NCBI RefSeq assembly: GCF_902167145.1
Contig: NC_050101.1
Coordinates: 129,486,990 to 129,550,989, forward strand
Reading direction: 5' to 3'
Source: Zea mays
Lineage: Eukaryota; Streptophyta; Magnoliopsida; Poales; Poaceae
Length of the DNA: 64,000 nucleotides
In this document: piece after piece, positions 21,310 through 32,301 of the stretch
Layout: each line of letters begins with the position of its first letter
Numbering within the stretch: position 1 is the first letter of the stretch
Position numbers and translations under genes: made by a program
Notes under the pieces: model-generated
Database searches by the model: none
What the model was told of the DNA's origin: nothing
What the model saw: only the letters and a program-made list of their open reading frames with translations

Positions 21310-24300
21310 ATGTCTGAGGATAAGAAGACTGCTGCTGAGATGAAGCTGAGCCTGGACGAAGAGAAAAACTTGGGGTTTCTTATAGCGATGTCAAAGACCA
21401 ATACAGAAAAAATCACCAAGGAGATTATGGAAGGTTTGTCTGAAGATACTGGTGACAGTGACAGCTATGATGTGGACAGTGGTGGTGAAGACTCCGAAGA
21501 TCGTCCCTGGCGACCAAGCCATTCAGTTTATGGTAAATCAACTATCAAAGAGAATCATCTTGTCAACATGAGAGGAAGGTATTTCCGGGATTTATCCATT
21601 GTGAGGGCCGACGAAGGGGAAAAAACGTGCCCACACCCTGAAGAGAATGAAGTCGTAGTGTACCGAAGCTTTTTAAAAGCTGGACTGCGATTTCCCTTGA
21701 GCAGCTTCGTCGTGGAGGTGTTGAAAATCTTCGAAGTCTATCTTCACCAACTTACCCCCGAAGCAATCATAAGGCTGAATATCTTTGTGTGGGCCGTGAG
21801 AAGCCAAGGTCTGAAGCCTGATGCAAAAAAGCTTCTGCAATATACACGAATTATCATACGAAACAAAACCTTGGGGTAAGGAACAGTATCACAATAATTT
21901 TGGCTGCTATAGTTTCGTTTCTCGGTCCGGGTCAAGCTGCCCCGTGCCAACCTTTCGGAAGAGATGGCCCGGCGACTGGATGACAGAATGGTTTTATGTG
22001 AAGAATGATCTGACAATACGAGAAGATATCAAAGGTATAATTATGCGCCCTATCTGGCAAAGCTTCGGACTTCGGAGGCCGAAGGTTGAAATGAATGAAG
22101 CTGCCGAAGAATGCCAGAGGGCCTTCGGTGCAGTCTGCTCTTTCATTGGAACGAGAGACTTAGTACAAGAGCATATTGCCTTCAGGGTATGGCCGCTCGC
22201 GGAGAAATGGGAAATGCCACAAGAAACCGTAAAAGAGGCCGACGAAGGTGGACTTATCAGGTTGAAGTACACTTTTAAATTTGGAGATAAATTCGTTGAG
22301 CCAGATGATGACTGGTTAAAAAGTATTGAAAATTTAAGTGATGAACTGCTTGGGGCTTATTCGAAGGCCGAAGACACTGCAATGTCAGCAGCCTTCGGAG
22401 GCCGAAAGAAGAAGAGGCTGAATCAGGTATTTGATGCAATCGGGTTTGTCTACCCTGACTATTGCTATCCCATTCGAAGGCAGAAAAGAAAAAACACAAC
22501 CTCTGCAAAAGAAGAAGCTGCAACTGCTCCTAGCGAGCCAGAACCGAAAAGAAAGAAGATAAAGGTCCTTACACATCGGCCGCGCTATATTGAACCAGCT
22601 TCGGTGCCTGAGTTTACCGGAAAAACTTCTTCGGCCACCGAAGCTGAAAAACCAGCCGAGCCAACCTTGCTGCCGGAAGTCGCAGAAACGGCCGAAGTGC
22701 CAACAAAGATAGAATTGGAACAATCAAAGATTTTATTATCAGAAACGAAAGAGAAGGCCGAAGCGCCGTCCACAGAAAAAATGGAAGAGGTAAAAGAAGC
22801 AACTGAGGGATCCAAAACATCAGAAGTTTTGAGTCCTGCAGCAAATATTGAGACAGTAAAAAATCAAAAAGTGCCAGCAGTGACTCCAAAAAGAAAGAGA
22901 ATGGCTAATGTGCTAGATGTACTGGAAACGATCAAATCTTCAAGCACACCTCCGAAGAGGGCTGCTGTCATTCCTGAAACGACAACTGAAATTTCTGATT
23001 CTAAAGCTCCAGGGCAAGAGACTGAAACCGAAGCTGGGCCCTCAGAGCCTGTAAAGATAAAATCCTTGGAAAGTGAGACAGAAAAAATAACAAAGCCAAC
23101 TTTTGTTGAAGAAACCGGTGTCATTGCCCCCGAAGCATCCCCCAAAGTTCGTGATTATATTGTTCGTCATGCTTCGGGAAAAAATTATCAGAAAAAGAAG
23201 AGCAAGAGGCCCAGCACTACGCCCAGAAACTGAAATATCCAAAGGGGGCGTTAATATTCAATGGCAGTGGAGAAGAAGACTTCTTGTATTGTCTCCCTGA
23301 CAGCAAGAAAATTTCTGTCTGTCGGGAGATGAGCAGGAGCTTCGGATTCCCAACTTTAGAAGATGGGCTTTCGGTGCTGTCGAAGAACGATCTGGCCGAC
23401 AGCCTAGCTTACAATAGCTTAAAGGTGCGACAAATGAAATCCTTGTATTTTTTGTTGAGTCCAAAATTTTTCGTTTGTTTAAACCTATTGACGTAGACAT
23501 ATTTCTCTTAGCAGGGCCTGATACTTAGCAATGCCCTCAGGGCACAGAAAGATGCTGAAGACGAAGGGTGTTCTATAGCCCTGAGCAACCTTCGTTCCGA
23601 AGTTATTGAACTGAGGAACGAAGGTCTCGAAAAAGATAAAATGTTGCACTCATTGATAAATAAAATAAAGGAGGACGAAGCTGCTTTCAAAGGTCAAGCT
23701 GAAGCTCAGAAGCGGGAAATTGAAGATCTTCGGAAACAACTGGCCAGAGCCAAGGAAGAACGCATACTTGAAGAAACAAAGCGAGAACTCAGCGACCAAT
23801 GGGCCGATCACCTAGAAATAACTGTTGAAGAGCTTCGTTCGTCCAGAAAGAGATGCTATAACAAATCTATAGTGTGTTAAGAAGTTAAAAGCTAGCTTCG
23901 CCAGGGTTGGCGCCTTCTCAAGCGAAGAAAACTTTACGAGAGGCAATCCCGAAGGTCCCATCGAATGGATCGACCACGAAGCTGAGGCCTTCGAAGAAAT
24001 TTTAAATAGCCGAGGAGATATATGTGCCTTCTCTGGTGCCAGAGGGATTGCCTCCATCTTAGAGAAGAAGGGCTGCGAACATGTAAAAATTTTAGCACAG
24101 TCCGAAGCTGCTTTGTCCTTTGAAGGTGCAAGAGATCCTTCGGCCGAAGCTAGTATAATTGGTGGAAAGTTTTTTACCGATATCTGGGATAATGGTGGCC
24201 GAGAAATGGCCGGAGAAATTATTCGAAGAAGTGAAAAGGGCATTCACGATGCTAGAGAAGTAGCTGAGGCTGCTGAAAAGAGCGCAGAGGCCGAAGGTCA

Positions 24301-24536
24301 TTTAGGTATTAACTAATAGTTTTTATTGTGTTGTAATCTTTAGACTTTAAGATTTGTTTGCGATTTGTAATAGCAATGTAGCCGTATCCTGTCTTACTTC
24401 AGATCTTGCTAAAACGTCTTCGGGCCCTCAGCCAAAAGGAGACGACGAAATTAAAAAGATGGCTGAAGATATTATGGACGAAGTCGTCAATCGGCTCCTG
24501 AACGAGGCTGCAGAAGTCGTTTTGAGAGAAGATTAA
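21310..24536 (+). pseudogene. Element A antisense gene: Transposase_28-like, spliced, with frameshifts
   Basis: Begins MSEDKKTAAEMKLSLDEEKN. After an acidic N-terminus comes the conserved core (ENEVVVYRSFLKAGLRFPLS, EVYLHQLTPEAIIRLNIFVW, ...CYSFVSRSG, then WMTEWFYVKNDL and FIGTRDLVQEHIAF), similar to the 'putative gypsy type transposon' domain. A basic and Pro/Glu/Lys-rich linker, a second motif (YPKGALIFNGSGEEDFLYCL, ADSLAYNSLK), a coiled coil (23600-23860) and a C-terminal domain (GGKFFTDIWDNGGREMA) follow. Introns 23425-23514 and 24306-24402 have GT..AG ends and keep frame. Defects: one extra A in the run at 21825-21830, a missing A near 23179, and a frameshift near 23870. About 990 residues if intact. 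Function unknown; ends LLNEAAEVVLRED. Confidence 0.75.
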
Positions 24537-24960
24537 GTATTTTTGTGAAAACTTCTGAAATGTAATATACTGTAACATTTTGTAACCCCAAATGTAATAT
24601 ACCTATTTTTGTTAGTCAATTCTTTACGATGCATGAAACTTTACACGTACCGCTTTTGAGTCTTTGACGAAAAAACACCTTCCCTTCTTTTCATGCTTCG
24701 TGAAGAAAAATTTATCTTTGTCACAACAATATCCAATGTTCTGATGAATAATATCCAGGCTTCGTGAAATTTTTTTCCGAAGCTACACTTCCGAAGATCA
24801 ATAATGTATCTTTTTGTGACTATGATTTCTCCCTTTTTTGAAAGCGTTCTTCTGTAAATTGATAATGTGTCCACCTCTTGTGCCATGTGCAAAATGATGT
24901 ATGATGCTTATGCTATGCGAAATGATGCGATGATGTTATGTTATGTGCGATGATGTTTAT

Positions 24961-25400
24961 TCCGAAGATACATACGCATCCCTGCAATAAAACACAATCT
25001 TTTATAAGCCTCCCTTAGGAGCTTCTTCGCCTTTTACTTCAGCGGAATCAGCGTTTATTTTTCGCTGTAAGCCTCCCTTAGGAGCTTCTTCGCCTTTTAC
25101 TTTCAGCGGTATCAGCGTTTATTTTTCGCTGTAAGCCTCCCTTAGGAGCTTCTTCGCCTTTTACTTTCAGCGGTATTCGCGTTGACTTTTCGCGCTTCGC
25201 CTTTTACTTAGGCGGTATCAGCGTTGACTTTTCGCTGTATGCTCTGCATTCCCTTTGGAACGACTTTGGAGCAGAAAACTTACACTGCGCTCCCTTTGGA
25301 ACGACTTTTTTGTGACTTCGGCAAACTTACTCTGCGTTCCTTAGAACGACTTTTTGTTGCTTCGAAGAATTTTCGATAGTTCGAAGGTCCTCTTTGTTAT
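24961..25400. repeat. Repeat-box spacer of element A (convergent 3' ends)
   Basis: Three tandem copies of a 63-64 bp unit beginning TAAGCCTCCCTTAGGAGCTT at 25005, 25068 and 25132. Shorter units built on TTCCCTTTGGAACGACTTT follow (to about 25360). It lies between the end of the antisense gene (24536) and the gag stop (25556). Confidence 0.85.
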
Positions 25401-25555
25401 CACAAGTCTTTGAATTTTAATCAATATAAGCCTGTGAAGAAAATATATTTTCCTTGTAGGAATCAACGAAACTAATTACATGAAACCTAAACAATGTCCT
25501 TTATTACAGAAAATAAAACTGAATGAAAAAGATTGCTATTAAGGTAGGATATTTG

Positions 25556-27072
25556 TCAATAGATGTGCTTTGATTCCGGCACAGTGCTATTGACTGTACG
25601 AGCTTCGGACTGCTCCCTGAAGTCCCTCTGGTGTGGAGCATACTGGCTCCCTTCTGGCTGCTGGCCTTGTTGCAACGGAGGTGGAGGCGGAGGCTGTTGC
25701 CAAGAAGCTTGAGGCTGGCTCGCCGAAGCAACAGAAACTGCAGGATGATTGCCCACATATTCTGGAATGTAGGGCGAATGATACGAAGCTGTATGCATGA
25801 CCTGCTTCGACTGAGCTTGTTGTGCTGCTGCTTCAGCTATTTCCTTTTGCTTCTGAATAGTAACATGGCACATTCTGGTAGTATGGCCTTTGTTCTCACC
25901 ACAGAATAAGCAAAAGATTCTTCTCGGTTGATCGCCAAATCTTCCTCCAAAGCCCCTGGCGCCTCTGCCTCTTGGAGCTGGTGGTCTGAAGGAGCTTTGC
26001 TGTTGCCCCGAAGCCTGTGAGGAACATTGTGGCCTTTGCTGTTGGCTTCCTCTATCATCATTTTGTGTAGAGTTATGAATTGATCTCACGTGCCTCGGGT
26101 AGAACCTCCCTCCGAAGCCCCTGGTCATTTCAGAAAACCTGAAAGCCTCCTCCCTTCTTTGGCGAAAATCATTATCGGCCCTAATGTACTCGTCCATCTT
26201 CTGGAGCAGCTTCTCCAAAGTTTGAGGAGGCTTCCGAGCGAAGTACTGAGCTGCCGGTCCTGGCCGAAGCCCCTTGATCATGGCCTCAATGACAATTTCA
26301 TTGGGCACCGTTGGTGCCTGTGCCCTCAAACGCAAGAACCTTCGGACATACGCCTGAAGGTATTCTTCGTGATCTTGGGTGCACTGGAACAGAGCCTGAG
26401 CAGTGACCGGCTTCGTCTGAAATCCTTGGAAGCTAGTTAACAACAAATCCTTCAGCTTCTGCCATGAAGTGATCGTTCCTGGTCGAAGGGAGGAATACCA
26501 GGTTTGAGCCACACTCCTGACAGCCATAACGAAAGATTTGGCCATGATTGAAGGATTGCCACCATACGAAGATACTGTTGCTTCGTAGCTCATTAAAAAC
26601 TGCTTCGGGTCTGAGTGGCCATCGAATACGGGAAGCTGGGGCGGCTTGTAGGACGGAGGCCAAGGTGTAGCCTGCAGCTCAGCGGACAGAGGAGAAGCAT
26701 CATCAAAAACAAAATTCCCATGATGGAAATTGTCATACCAGTCATCTTCGTTGGGGAAACCCTCCTGATGAAGATCTTGGTGTTGAGGCCTTCGGTGCTG
26801 CTCATCCTGGGCAAGATGACGAACTTCTTCAGAGGCTTCGTCTATCTGCCTCTGCAGTTCAGCTAGCCTGGCCATCTTTTCTTTCTTCCTCTGTACTTGT
26901 TGATGAAGCATCTCCATATCTCTGATTTCTTGATCTATCTCGTCCTCTGGTGGTGTCGGGCTGACAGCCTTCCTTTCTGGCTTCGGGCCTCCCGCAGGGA
27001 GACCGTCTCCTGATTGTGGTCCAGTGGTTGCAGAGCTGCAGCCCCAGTCGCTGAAGCCTTCTTCGGCGCCAT
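25556..27072 (-). pseudogene. Element A gag (near-intact, one N-terminal frameshift)
   Basis: Nucleocapsid/capsid protein of about 505 residues. The start MAPKKASATGAAALQPLD (27072) is out of frame with the long 453-residue ORF from 26917, so one indel lies between about 27040 and 26950. The main ORF has a charged coiled coil (QQVQRKKEKMARLAELQRQI), the retrotransposon gag core (PPQLPVFDGHSDPKQFLMSY, AQTWYSSLRPGTITSWQKLK, YLQAYVRRFLRLRAQAP), Gly/Arg-rich patches, and an intact CCHC knuckle CLFCGENKGHTTRMC. It ends VPESKHIY. With the N-terminal break ignored it is fully open, unlike most ORFs in the window. Confidence 0.88.
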
Positions 27073-27131
27073 GACGAAGGTTTATGATCGCCGAAGGTGT
27101 TCAAAAAAACTCAGAGTGGAAGTGAGTTCAC

Positions 27132-27147
27132 CGGAGGTGGGCGCCAA
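27132..27147 (-). other. Element A primer binding site
   Basis: TTGGCGCCCACCTCCGG on the minus strand directly abuts the 5' LTR. The same sequence recurs in elements B (one change) and C. The priming tRNA is not identified. Confidence 0.75.
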
Positions 27148-27789
27148 TGTTGGGGACTTGTTCTCAAATGCTAGGAGTTAAGAACAAGGCAACATAAAAA
27201 ATGTTAATCGCTAAAGTCCTTCGTCCTTCGAAGCATTATTTCCCTTAGGATATAATGATTTTCGGACGAAGGTGATGAAGAGCGTACCTTCATAAATTTA
27301 TTATACAGTGACGAAGGATAAAATGTAGAGAATATAAAAGATAACATAAATAATTATATATTACTATCAGACATAGACATAAACATCTTTGAATTACAAA
27401 TGTACCTTCAACTGGAAGGAGATGATAGTACAAGTGTGACGCAAAAAGCGAATGCCAAGTCAGCGTGAACAGTACGGGAGTACTGTTCACCTATTTATAG
27501 GCGCGGGACACAACCCATACAAAATTACATTCATGCCCTTTACAGTTGATAATAATTCTATAGTAATCTGTCGAGGTCTAAATAGCCTTTTCATCTTTAA
27601 GTCGGTTTCACTTTCTGCTATCACGCTGAAGCTTTCCTGCTCACACCTTCGGCGCTGTATCAACCTTCGTATTATTCTGGTCTACTGTGGTGCCGACTTG
27701 AGTCTGAAGATACCTGTTCACACATTATACTCCAGAAATACTGTTAAATCCTGTTTTTGAGGACCTTCGGATGCCGAAGGTCCCCAACA
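27148..27789 (-). repeat. Element A 5' LTR (right)
   Basis: 642 bp, the same length as the left LTR. By eye it differs at one position only (T at 20502, C at 27287). TATA box at 27492-27499 on the minus strand drives gag. Confidence 0.95.
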
Positions 27790-28017
27790 CATATATTATT
27801 CGAGAGGCGACAACGGGTTGTCGTTGTTGCTATGCGCTCATATAGGGGCAGAGGTAGGGATGACAATGAACTCTAAATTTTACACTATAAGATTTAATAA
27901 TTAGATTAAGATCGAACTTTATTTCTATTTATTTTTAAACTAAAATTTATTTAGTATCTTACCATTTTATGAAGAAGCATTTAGATCACAATTCATTACC
28001 ACCACTGGATAGAGTTC

Positions 28018-28200
28018 ATGTGCCTCGTGACGAGAATGATGTAGGCCACCACTCAAGGAATATCGAGGGCTAGCGGTATGAGAATGATGTAGGCCACCAC
28101 TCAAGGAATATCGAGGGCTAGCGGTAGAGTGGTATTGGCGTTTAGGTGCCTCGTGATGACGGAATGATGTAGGCCACCACTCGAGGAATGTGAGGGCTTG
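28018..28200. repeat. Short tandem repeat, 48 bp unit
   Basis: GAATGATGTAGGCCACCACTC followed by AAGGAATATCGAGGGCTAGCG occurs at 28034 and 28082, with a diverged third copy at 28162. TGCCTCGTGA also repeats (28021, 28147). Confidence 0.75.
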
Positions 28201-28385
28201 CACAATATTCTATGACAGTACTATCTGCTTAGAAGCCAAAAACTATCTAAGAGCTTGTTCGTCCACCTGGATTGAGTGATATTGAATCAATTTAAACAAA
28301 TCAAAAGTCAAAATACATCACAATCCATTTCAATACACTCTAATCCACATGGAATTAGAATAACCGAACAACGTCTAATTAGGAA

Positions 28386-28460
28386 CTGAGCCATAGCTCA
28401 GTGGTAAAGACTGTGTGGTATGAGATAACCAGTCCTGAGTTCGATTCCTATCGTTCCTAG
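28386..28460 (+). mobile_element. tRNA-derived SINE-like sequence
   Basis: An internal RNA polymerase III promoter is visible: A box TAGCTCAGTGGTAAAGA and B box GAGTTCGATTCC about 40 bp later, flanked by AGGAAC and GTTCCT, which could pair like an acceptor stem. The D, anticodon and T stems are poor, so a decayed SINE head is likelier than a working tRNA. Confidence 0.5.
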
Positions 28461-28536
28461 GATTTTCCACTATTCAGACCATGTTTGTTTTGTCCCAATA
28501 CATGAGGATTAAGGGGGGGAATAAATCCACTAATAA

Positions 28537-28718
28537 GGGGATGTTTGAATGCACTAAAACTAATAGTTAGTTGGCTAAAAATTGTTAGTGGAATTAGCTA
28601 GCTAACAATTAACTAATTTACCAAAAATAGCTAATAGCTGAACTATTAGCTAGGGTGTTTGGATGTTTCAACTAATTTTATCCACTAACTATTAGCTCTA
28701 GTTCATTCAAATACCCCC
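28537..28718. mobile_element. Tourist-like MITE, 182 bp
   Basis: Inverted ends GGGGATGTTTGAATG and CATTCAAATACCCCC with TAA target duplications (28534-28536 and 28719-28721). It interrupts another inverted-repeat pair (CATGTTTGTTTTGTCCC at 28482, complement of GGTGTATTGG... to about 28790), so MITEs are nested here. Confidence 0.75.
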
Positions 28719-28951
28719 TAAATATAAAATCCGAATCCACTCCAATACACCTTAATTCATACTGTTTTGCTGTAAAATGAACAAGGCCTAAAAAATGGGA
28801 CTTTAGATCTATATCTCGTTTAAGCTTTCACATTTTTGGTGTTGTTTGTTTCAATAAAGAGTATGGAAACGGTAATGCAACTTACTAACGGTGCTAACCA
28901 TTGTAAATGAATTAAAAACGTTTTTGTTTGGTTCGGATGGCGGAGTGCAAC

Positions 28952-29539
28952 TGTTGGGACTTATTCTCAAATGCTATGAGTCAAGAACAAGGCAACACAA
29001 AGTATTAAATGTTAATATCCTTCGTCCTTCAAAGCATTATTTCACTTAGAATATAACGATCTTCGGACGAAGGTCATGAAGGACGTACCTTCATCATCAT
29101 GGTATGCGATAATGAAAGACAAAGTATATGAAACATGAAAGATAACATGAACAATTATATAACATCATTCACATATCTTCATTATATAAGCTTGATTATT
29201 TAAATACAATATTTAATTATATTTATACCTTTGGCTTGACAGAAGGCAAAAATCCGAGTGTTGCGCACGAGCGAATACATGATAACGTGAACAGTACAGG
29301 TGTACTGTTCATCTATTTATAGGCACATGACGCAACCTGTGAGAAATTACATTCATGCCCTTTACAAAGGTTTACAATCATAATACAAGTTATCACGGGT
29401 CGATTGGTCATTTCATCTTTAAGTCGGTGCGTTTGGAAATGTACTCCGAAGCTCTCCGATTGATAGCTTCGGCTTTGTGTCAATCTTCCGAAGGTGTTTC
29501 TTCTTATGGGACCTTCGGCGACGAAGCAAATCCCCAACA
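28952..29539 (-). repeat. Element B 3' LTR (left)
   Basis: TGTTGGGACTTATTCTC...TCCCCAACA on the plus strand, followed by GTAGCCCC, the complement of the purine tract. Related to the element A LTR at the ends and in the CTTCGG-rich stretches. Confidence 0.9.
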
Positions 29540-29818
29540 GTAGCCCCTTCACGGTGCCAGATCGTTTTTCGTAACAAGCTCGACCCGTGAAAAACTCTCT
29601 CAAGCTTCAGAATGCCGAAGGTCCGAAAAACACCTTCCCTGAGCTCGTTGTCGAGAAACGATTTAAATACTCCGAGTGAAGGATGGTCCCACCATGCAAC
29701 GGGTACGCGCCATCTAGTGATTCAACTTCTTGGGCACTATGGTCCACCGTTCAGCGAGTGCGGGTGACTGTTCAGCGGGTGCGAGCGGCTTGGCGATTCA
29801 CCTTCCCACCTGCAACAC

Positions 29819-29826
29819 TATATAAA
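29819..29826 (+). promoter_or_regulatory. TATA box of the element B antisense gene
   Basis: TATATAAA on the plus strand about 200 bp before the antisense ATG at 30025 and outside the LTR, the same placement as in element A. Confidence 0.6.
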
Positions 29827-30024
29827 CAGACGGGTAGATGTGAAGTTACCACATCATTTACTGCTATTGCACTGTTGTGCTGCCAAAAAATTTGACCACA
29901 GCCGAAGCTTGTTCACTGTATTCTCAATCAAAGGATCACTTTGCTCTAGCTTCGTGATAAGAGGGTGCTTCGGCAAAGATAAAAAATAATCAACTTCGTC
30001 AAAACTCAAGAAATTCAACATCAA

Positions 30025-31381
30025 ATGGCCAGGGTGCGCTCAACAGCTAGGGTTACACACGACGGAGAGGAAATCGAAGCTACTGAAACTGCTCCGATTT
30101 CCGAAGTTATGAGGCGGCCGAGACTGGTTATGACGGGGGGGGGGTGCTTCTGACGAAGGCGCCCCTGCTACTGAAGCTGAGCAGGCTGATATTGAAGAGG
30201 GCGATATTGGTGAAGAAGAAATTGATTATAACACTGCTATGCCATCGAAGCCCAACCATTTGGATTTTGGGAAGTCGATTGTGTCTGAAGCTGATATGGC
30301 TATGATGACGAAGCTAGGCTACTTCGGAGAAGCCGATAAGGGGTTGATTCGCTTTGGCGGGGAAGAGACTATCCCGAAACCAGAAAGTGATGAAGTGGTG
30401 GTTTTTAAGAGCTTCTTCAAAGCAGGGTTGAGATTTCCTCTGCACGGGATGATTGCAGATGTCTTGGAAAATTTTGAGATTTACCTTCATCAGCTGACCC
30501 CTAACGCCATTGTTAGGCTCAGCGTGTATGTCTGGGCTCTCCGAAGTCAAGGGGTGGAGCCGCTCGCCGAAGCCTTCTGCCGAGTACATGAACTTCACTA
30601 TCAGACGAAGGCTAGAGAAGACGGACCGCATGAGAACTTCAGTTGCTATAATTTTGCTTATCGCAAAGACATGAAAACACCGGTGGTTAGCTATCGCTCT
30701 AAATGGCCGACCGGTTGGAAATCTGAATGGTTTTATGTTAAGATTGATGAGAAAAAGGAGAAGCTAGTTCAGAGCCCGCTGGAGCTAAGCTTCGTGCTGA
30801 CTAGGCCTCAGTGCAATATGACGCCGGGGGCACCATGCCCAGATGACGTGTATGAGTTTAGAGTTGTGTTTGAAAATATTGGAACTAGGGATTTAGTCCA
30901 GGAATACTTAGCAAACAGAGTATTCCCAACGCTAAGGGAATGGAGTATGCCGAAGCTTGAAGGAGAAAAGAAGAAGAATGAACTCGTTCGGCTGCCCTAT
31001 CATTTTAAATTCAAGAAACACTTCAAAGAACCCTGCCAAGAATGGTTGGATACAATTGAAGTTATGTGCAATGAGATTTTAGGCAATTATACAAAAAGAA
31101 GATCAGTTGCTGACTGCAACCTTCGGCGCCCGGCCGAAGCGAAGATTGAATCGAGTAATGGATGCACTGAATTTTGAATATCCTGACTATGAGCGATTGA
31201 ACAAAGGTGAGCGATTGAACAAAGGTGGACGAAGCCTAGCTGGTGACGAAGCTCGAAGTCACCTCAAGCCTGTAATAAAATCATACCTCGTGCTTACCTT
31301 TTCCTCGAAACTTGAAATTTCCTTATAATGCTTTGATATGTACAGGATGACGAAGCCGAAGAACACAGAACCGAGGCTTAG
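30025..31381 (+). pseudogene. Element B antisense gene: shortened Transposase_28-like
   Basis: Starts MARVRSTARVTHDGEEIEA. A run of ten G at 30135-30144 breaks the frame; reading resumes through EEIDYNTAMPSKPNHL into the conserved core (SDEVVVFKSFFKAGLRFPLH, EIYLHQLTPNAIVRLSVYVW, WKSEWFYVKID, NIGTRDLVQEYLANRVFP). An extra A near 31092 shifts frame again before RRLNRVMDALNFEYPDY. A GT..AG intron 31272-31345 joins a short last exon ending EEHRTEA at 31381. Compared with element A it lacks the second motif, coiled coil and C-terminal domain, a loss of roughly half the protein. Both breaks are homopolymer length changes, so assembly error should be excluded. Confidence 0.7.
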
Positions 31382-31794
31382 CAGACGATCCGAAGCTCAA
31401 CAGATGATGATGAAGCTCGAATACCTAGCTGTGGAAAAATTCTAAGAAAACTCTTGTATTAACCTTTATAAAGAATATTATAACTTAAGAATTAGATTCT
31501 ACTCTGTAAATTTGTCCATACCTTGTAATATATTTTTACCTTTCCATCAATGTATGAAGTGCTTTGATGTGGACGAAACTTGTATTTTTTAAGCCGAAGG
31601 CAAAAAACACCTTCCCTTCTTTTCGTACACAACGAAGCATAAATCTGCTTTTGAAACTGTATTCTTATAGCCGAAGCAACTGTCTGTATCTGTATAGTAT
31701 GATGATGATGATCCTATGTATGTCTAAATGAATGTTTATGAATGCACTGTATGATTTAATGTATCGTGCAAATGAATGCCCAAACACACACACA

Positions 31795-32110
31795 TACGAA
31801 GCTTCATCCATAACCTTCATTCCCTTGGGAATGACTGAAATATCTTTGCCGTTTATTTTTCGGCTGCACCGCTTATTTTTCGGTGTAAGTTCTGCATCCC
31901 CTTAGGAACGTCTTTTGAACTTCTTCGCCTTCTATTTCGGCGATATTCGCGTTGACTTTTCACGCTTCGCCTTATATTTCGGCTGTATTTGGCTCTGCAT
32001 TCCCTTACGAACGACTTTTGAGCAGAAAACTTACACCGCGCTCCCTTAGGAATGGCTTTTTTGTAGCTTCGTCATGCTCTGCATCCCCTTAGAGACGACT
32101 TTCGAGCTTC
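31795..32110. repeat. Repeat-box spacer of element B
   Basis: Repeated TTCCCTTRGGAAYGACTTTTG-like boxes (near 31825, 31895, 32000, 32045 and 32090), alternating with segments such as TTCGCCTTATATTTCGGC. Same position as in element A, between the converging 3' ends of the antisense gene and pol. Confidence 0.8.
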
Positions 32111-32301
32111 TCCCTGTTTTCTCTTTTTCTTTGCACTCGATGGTGCATGCTTAGATTTTATATTTACATATTTTGGGGGATTTTGCTCTCGTGGAGCTGA
32201 ATAAGAAAGGAAAAATTACAAACTATGGCCCCGTTAAAAACCTTTCTCCCCCTTTGGAAAGGAAAAGGGTGCCATAGAAAAATGAAAAAGATTACATCAA
32301 T

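Larger units (their letters stand above)
20363..27789 (-). mobile_element. Element A: complete cinful/zeon-like gypsy element, gag without pol
   Basis: 7427 bp with two 642 bp LTRs and a perfect 5 bp target duplication CATAT (20358-20362 and 27790-27794). In element orientation (minus) the order is LTR, primer site, gag, repeat-box spacer, antisense gene, LTR. There is no protease, RT or integrase anywhere. This architecture and length match the maize zeon-type element as I remember it (a little over 7 kb, LTR about 650 bp, gag only). It must rely on enzymes from other elements. Confidence 0.9.

Noticed and set aside
21824..21833. A-AAA-AAG slippery heptamer in the element A antisense gene, suggesting programmed -1 frameshifting
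   Set aside because: The zero-frame codons fit the heptamer, but the downstream conserved frame is +1, not -1, so classic -1 slippage would not reach it.
25005..25200. CRISPR-like array
   Set aside because: Contiguous tandem units with no unique spacers, inside a plant retroelement.
28386..28460. Functional tRNA gene
   Set aside because: D, anticodon and T stems do not pair well and no clear anticodon loop forms.
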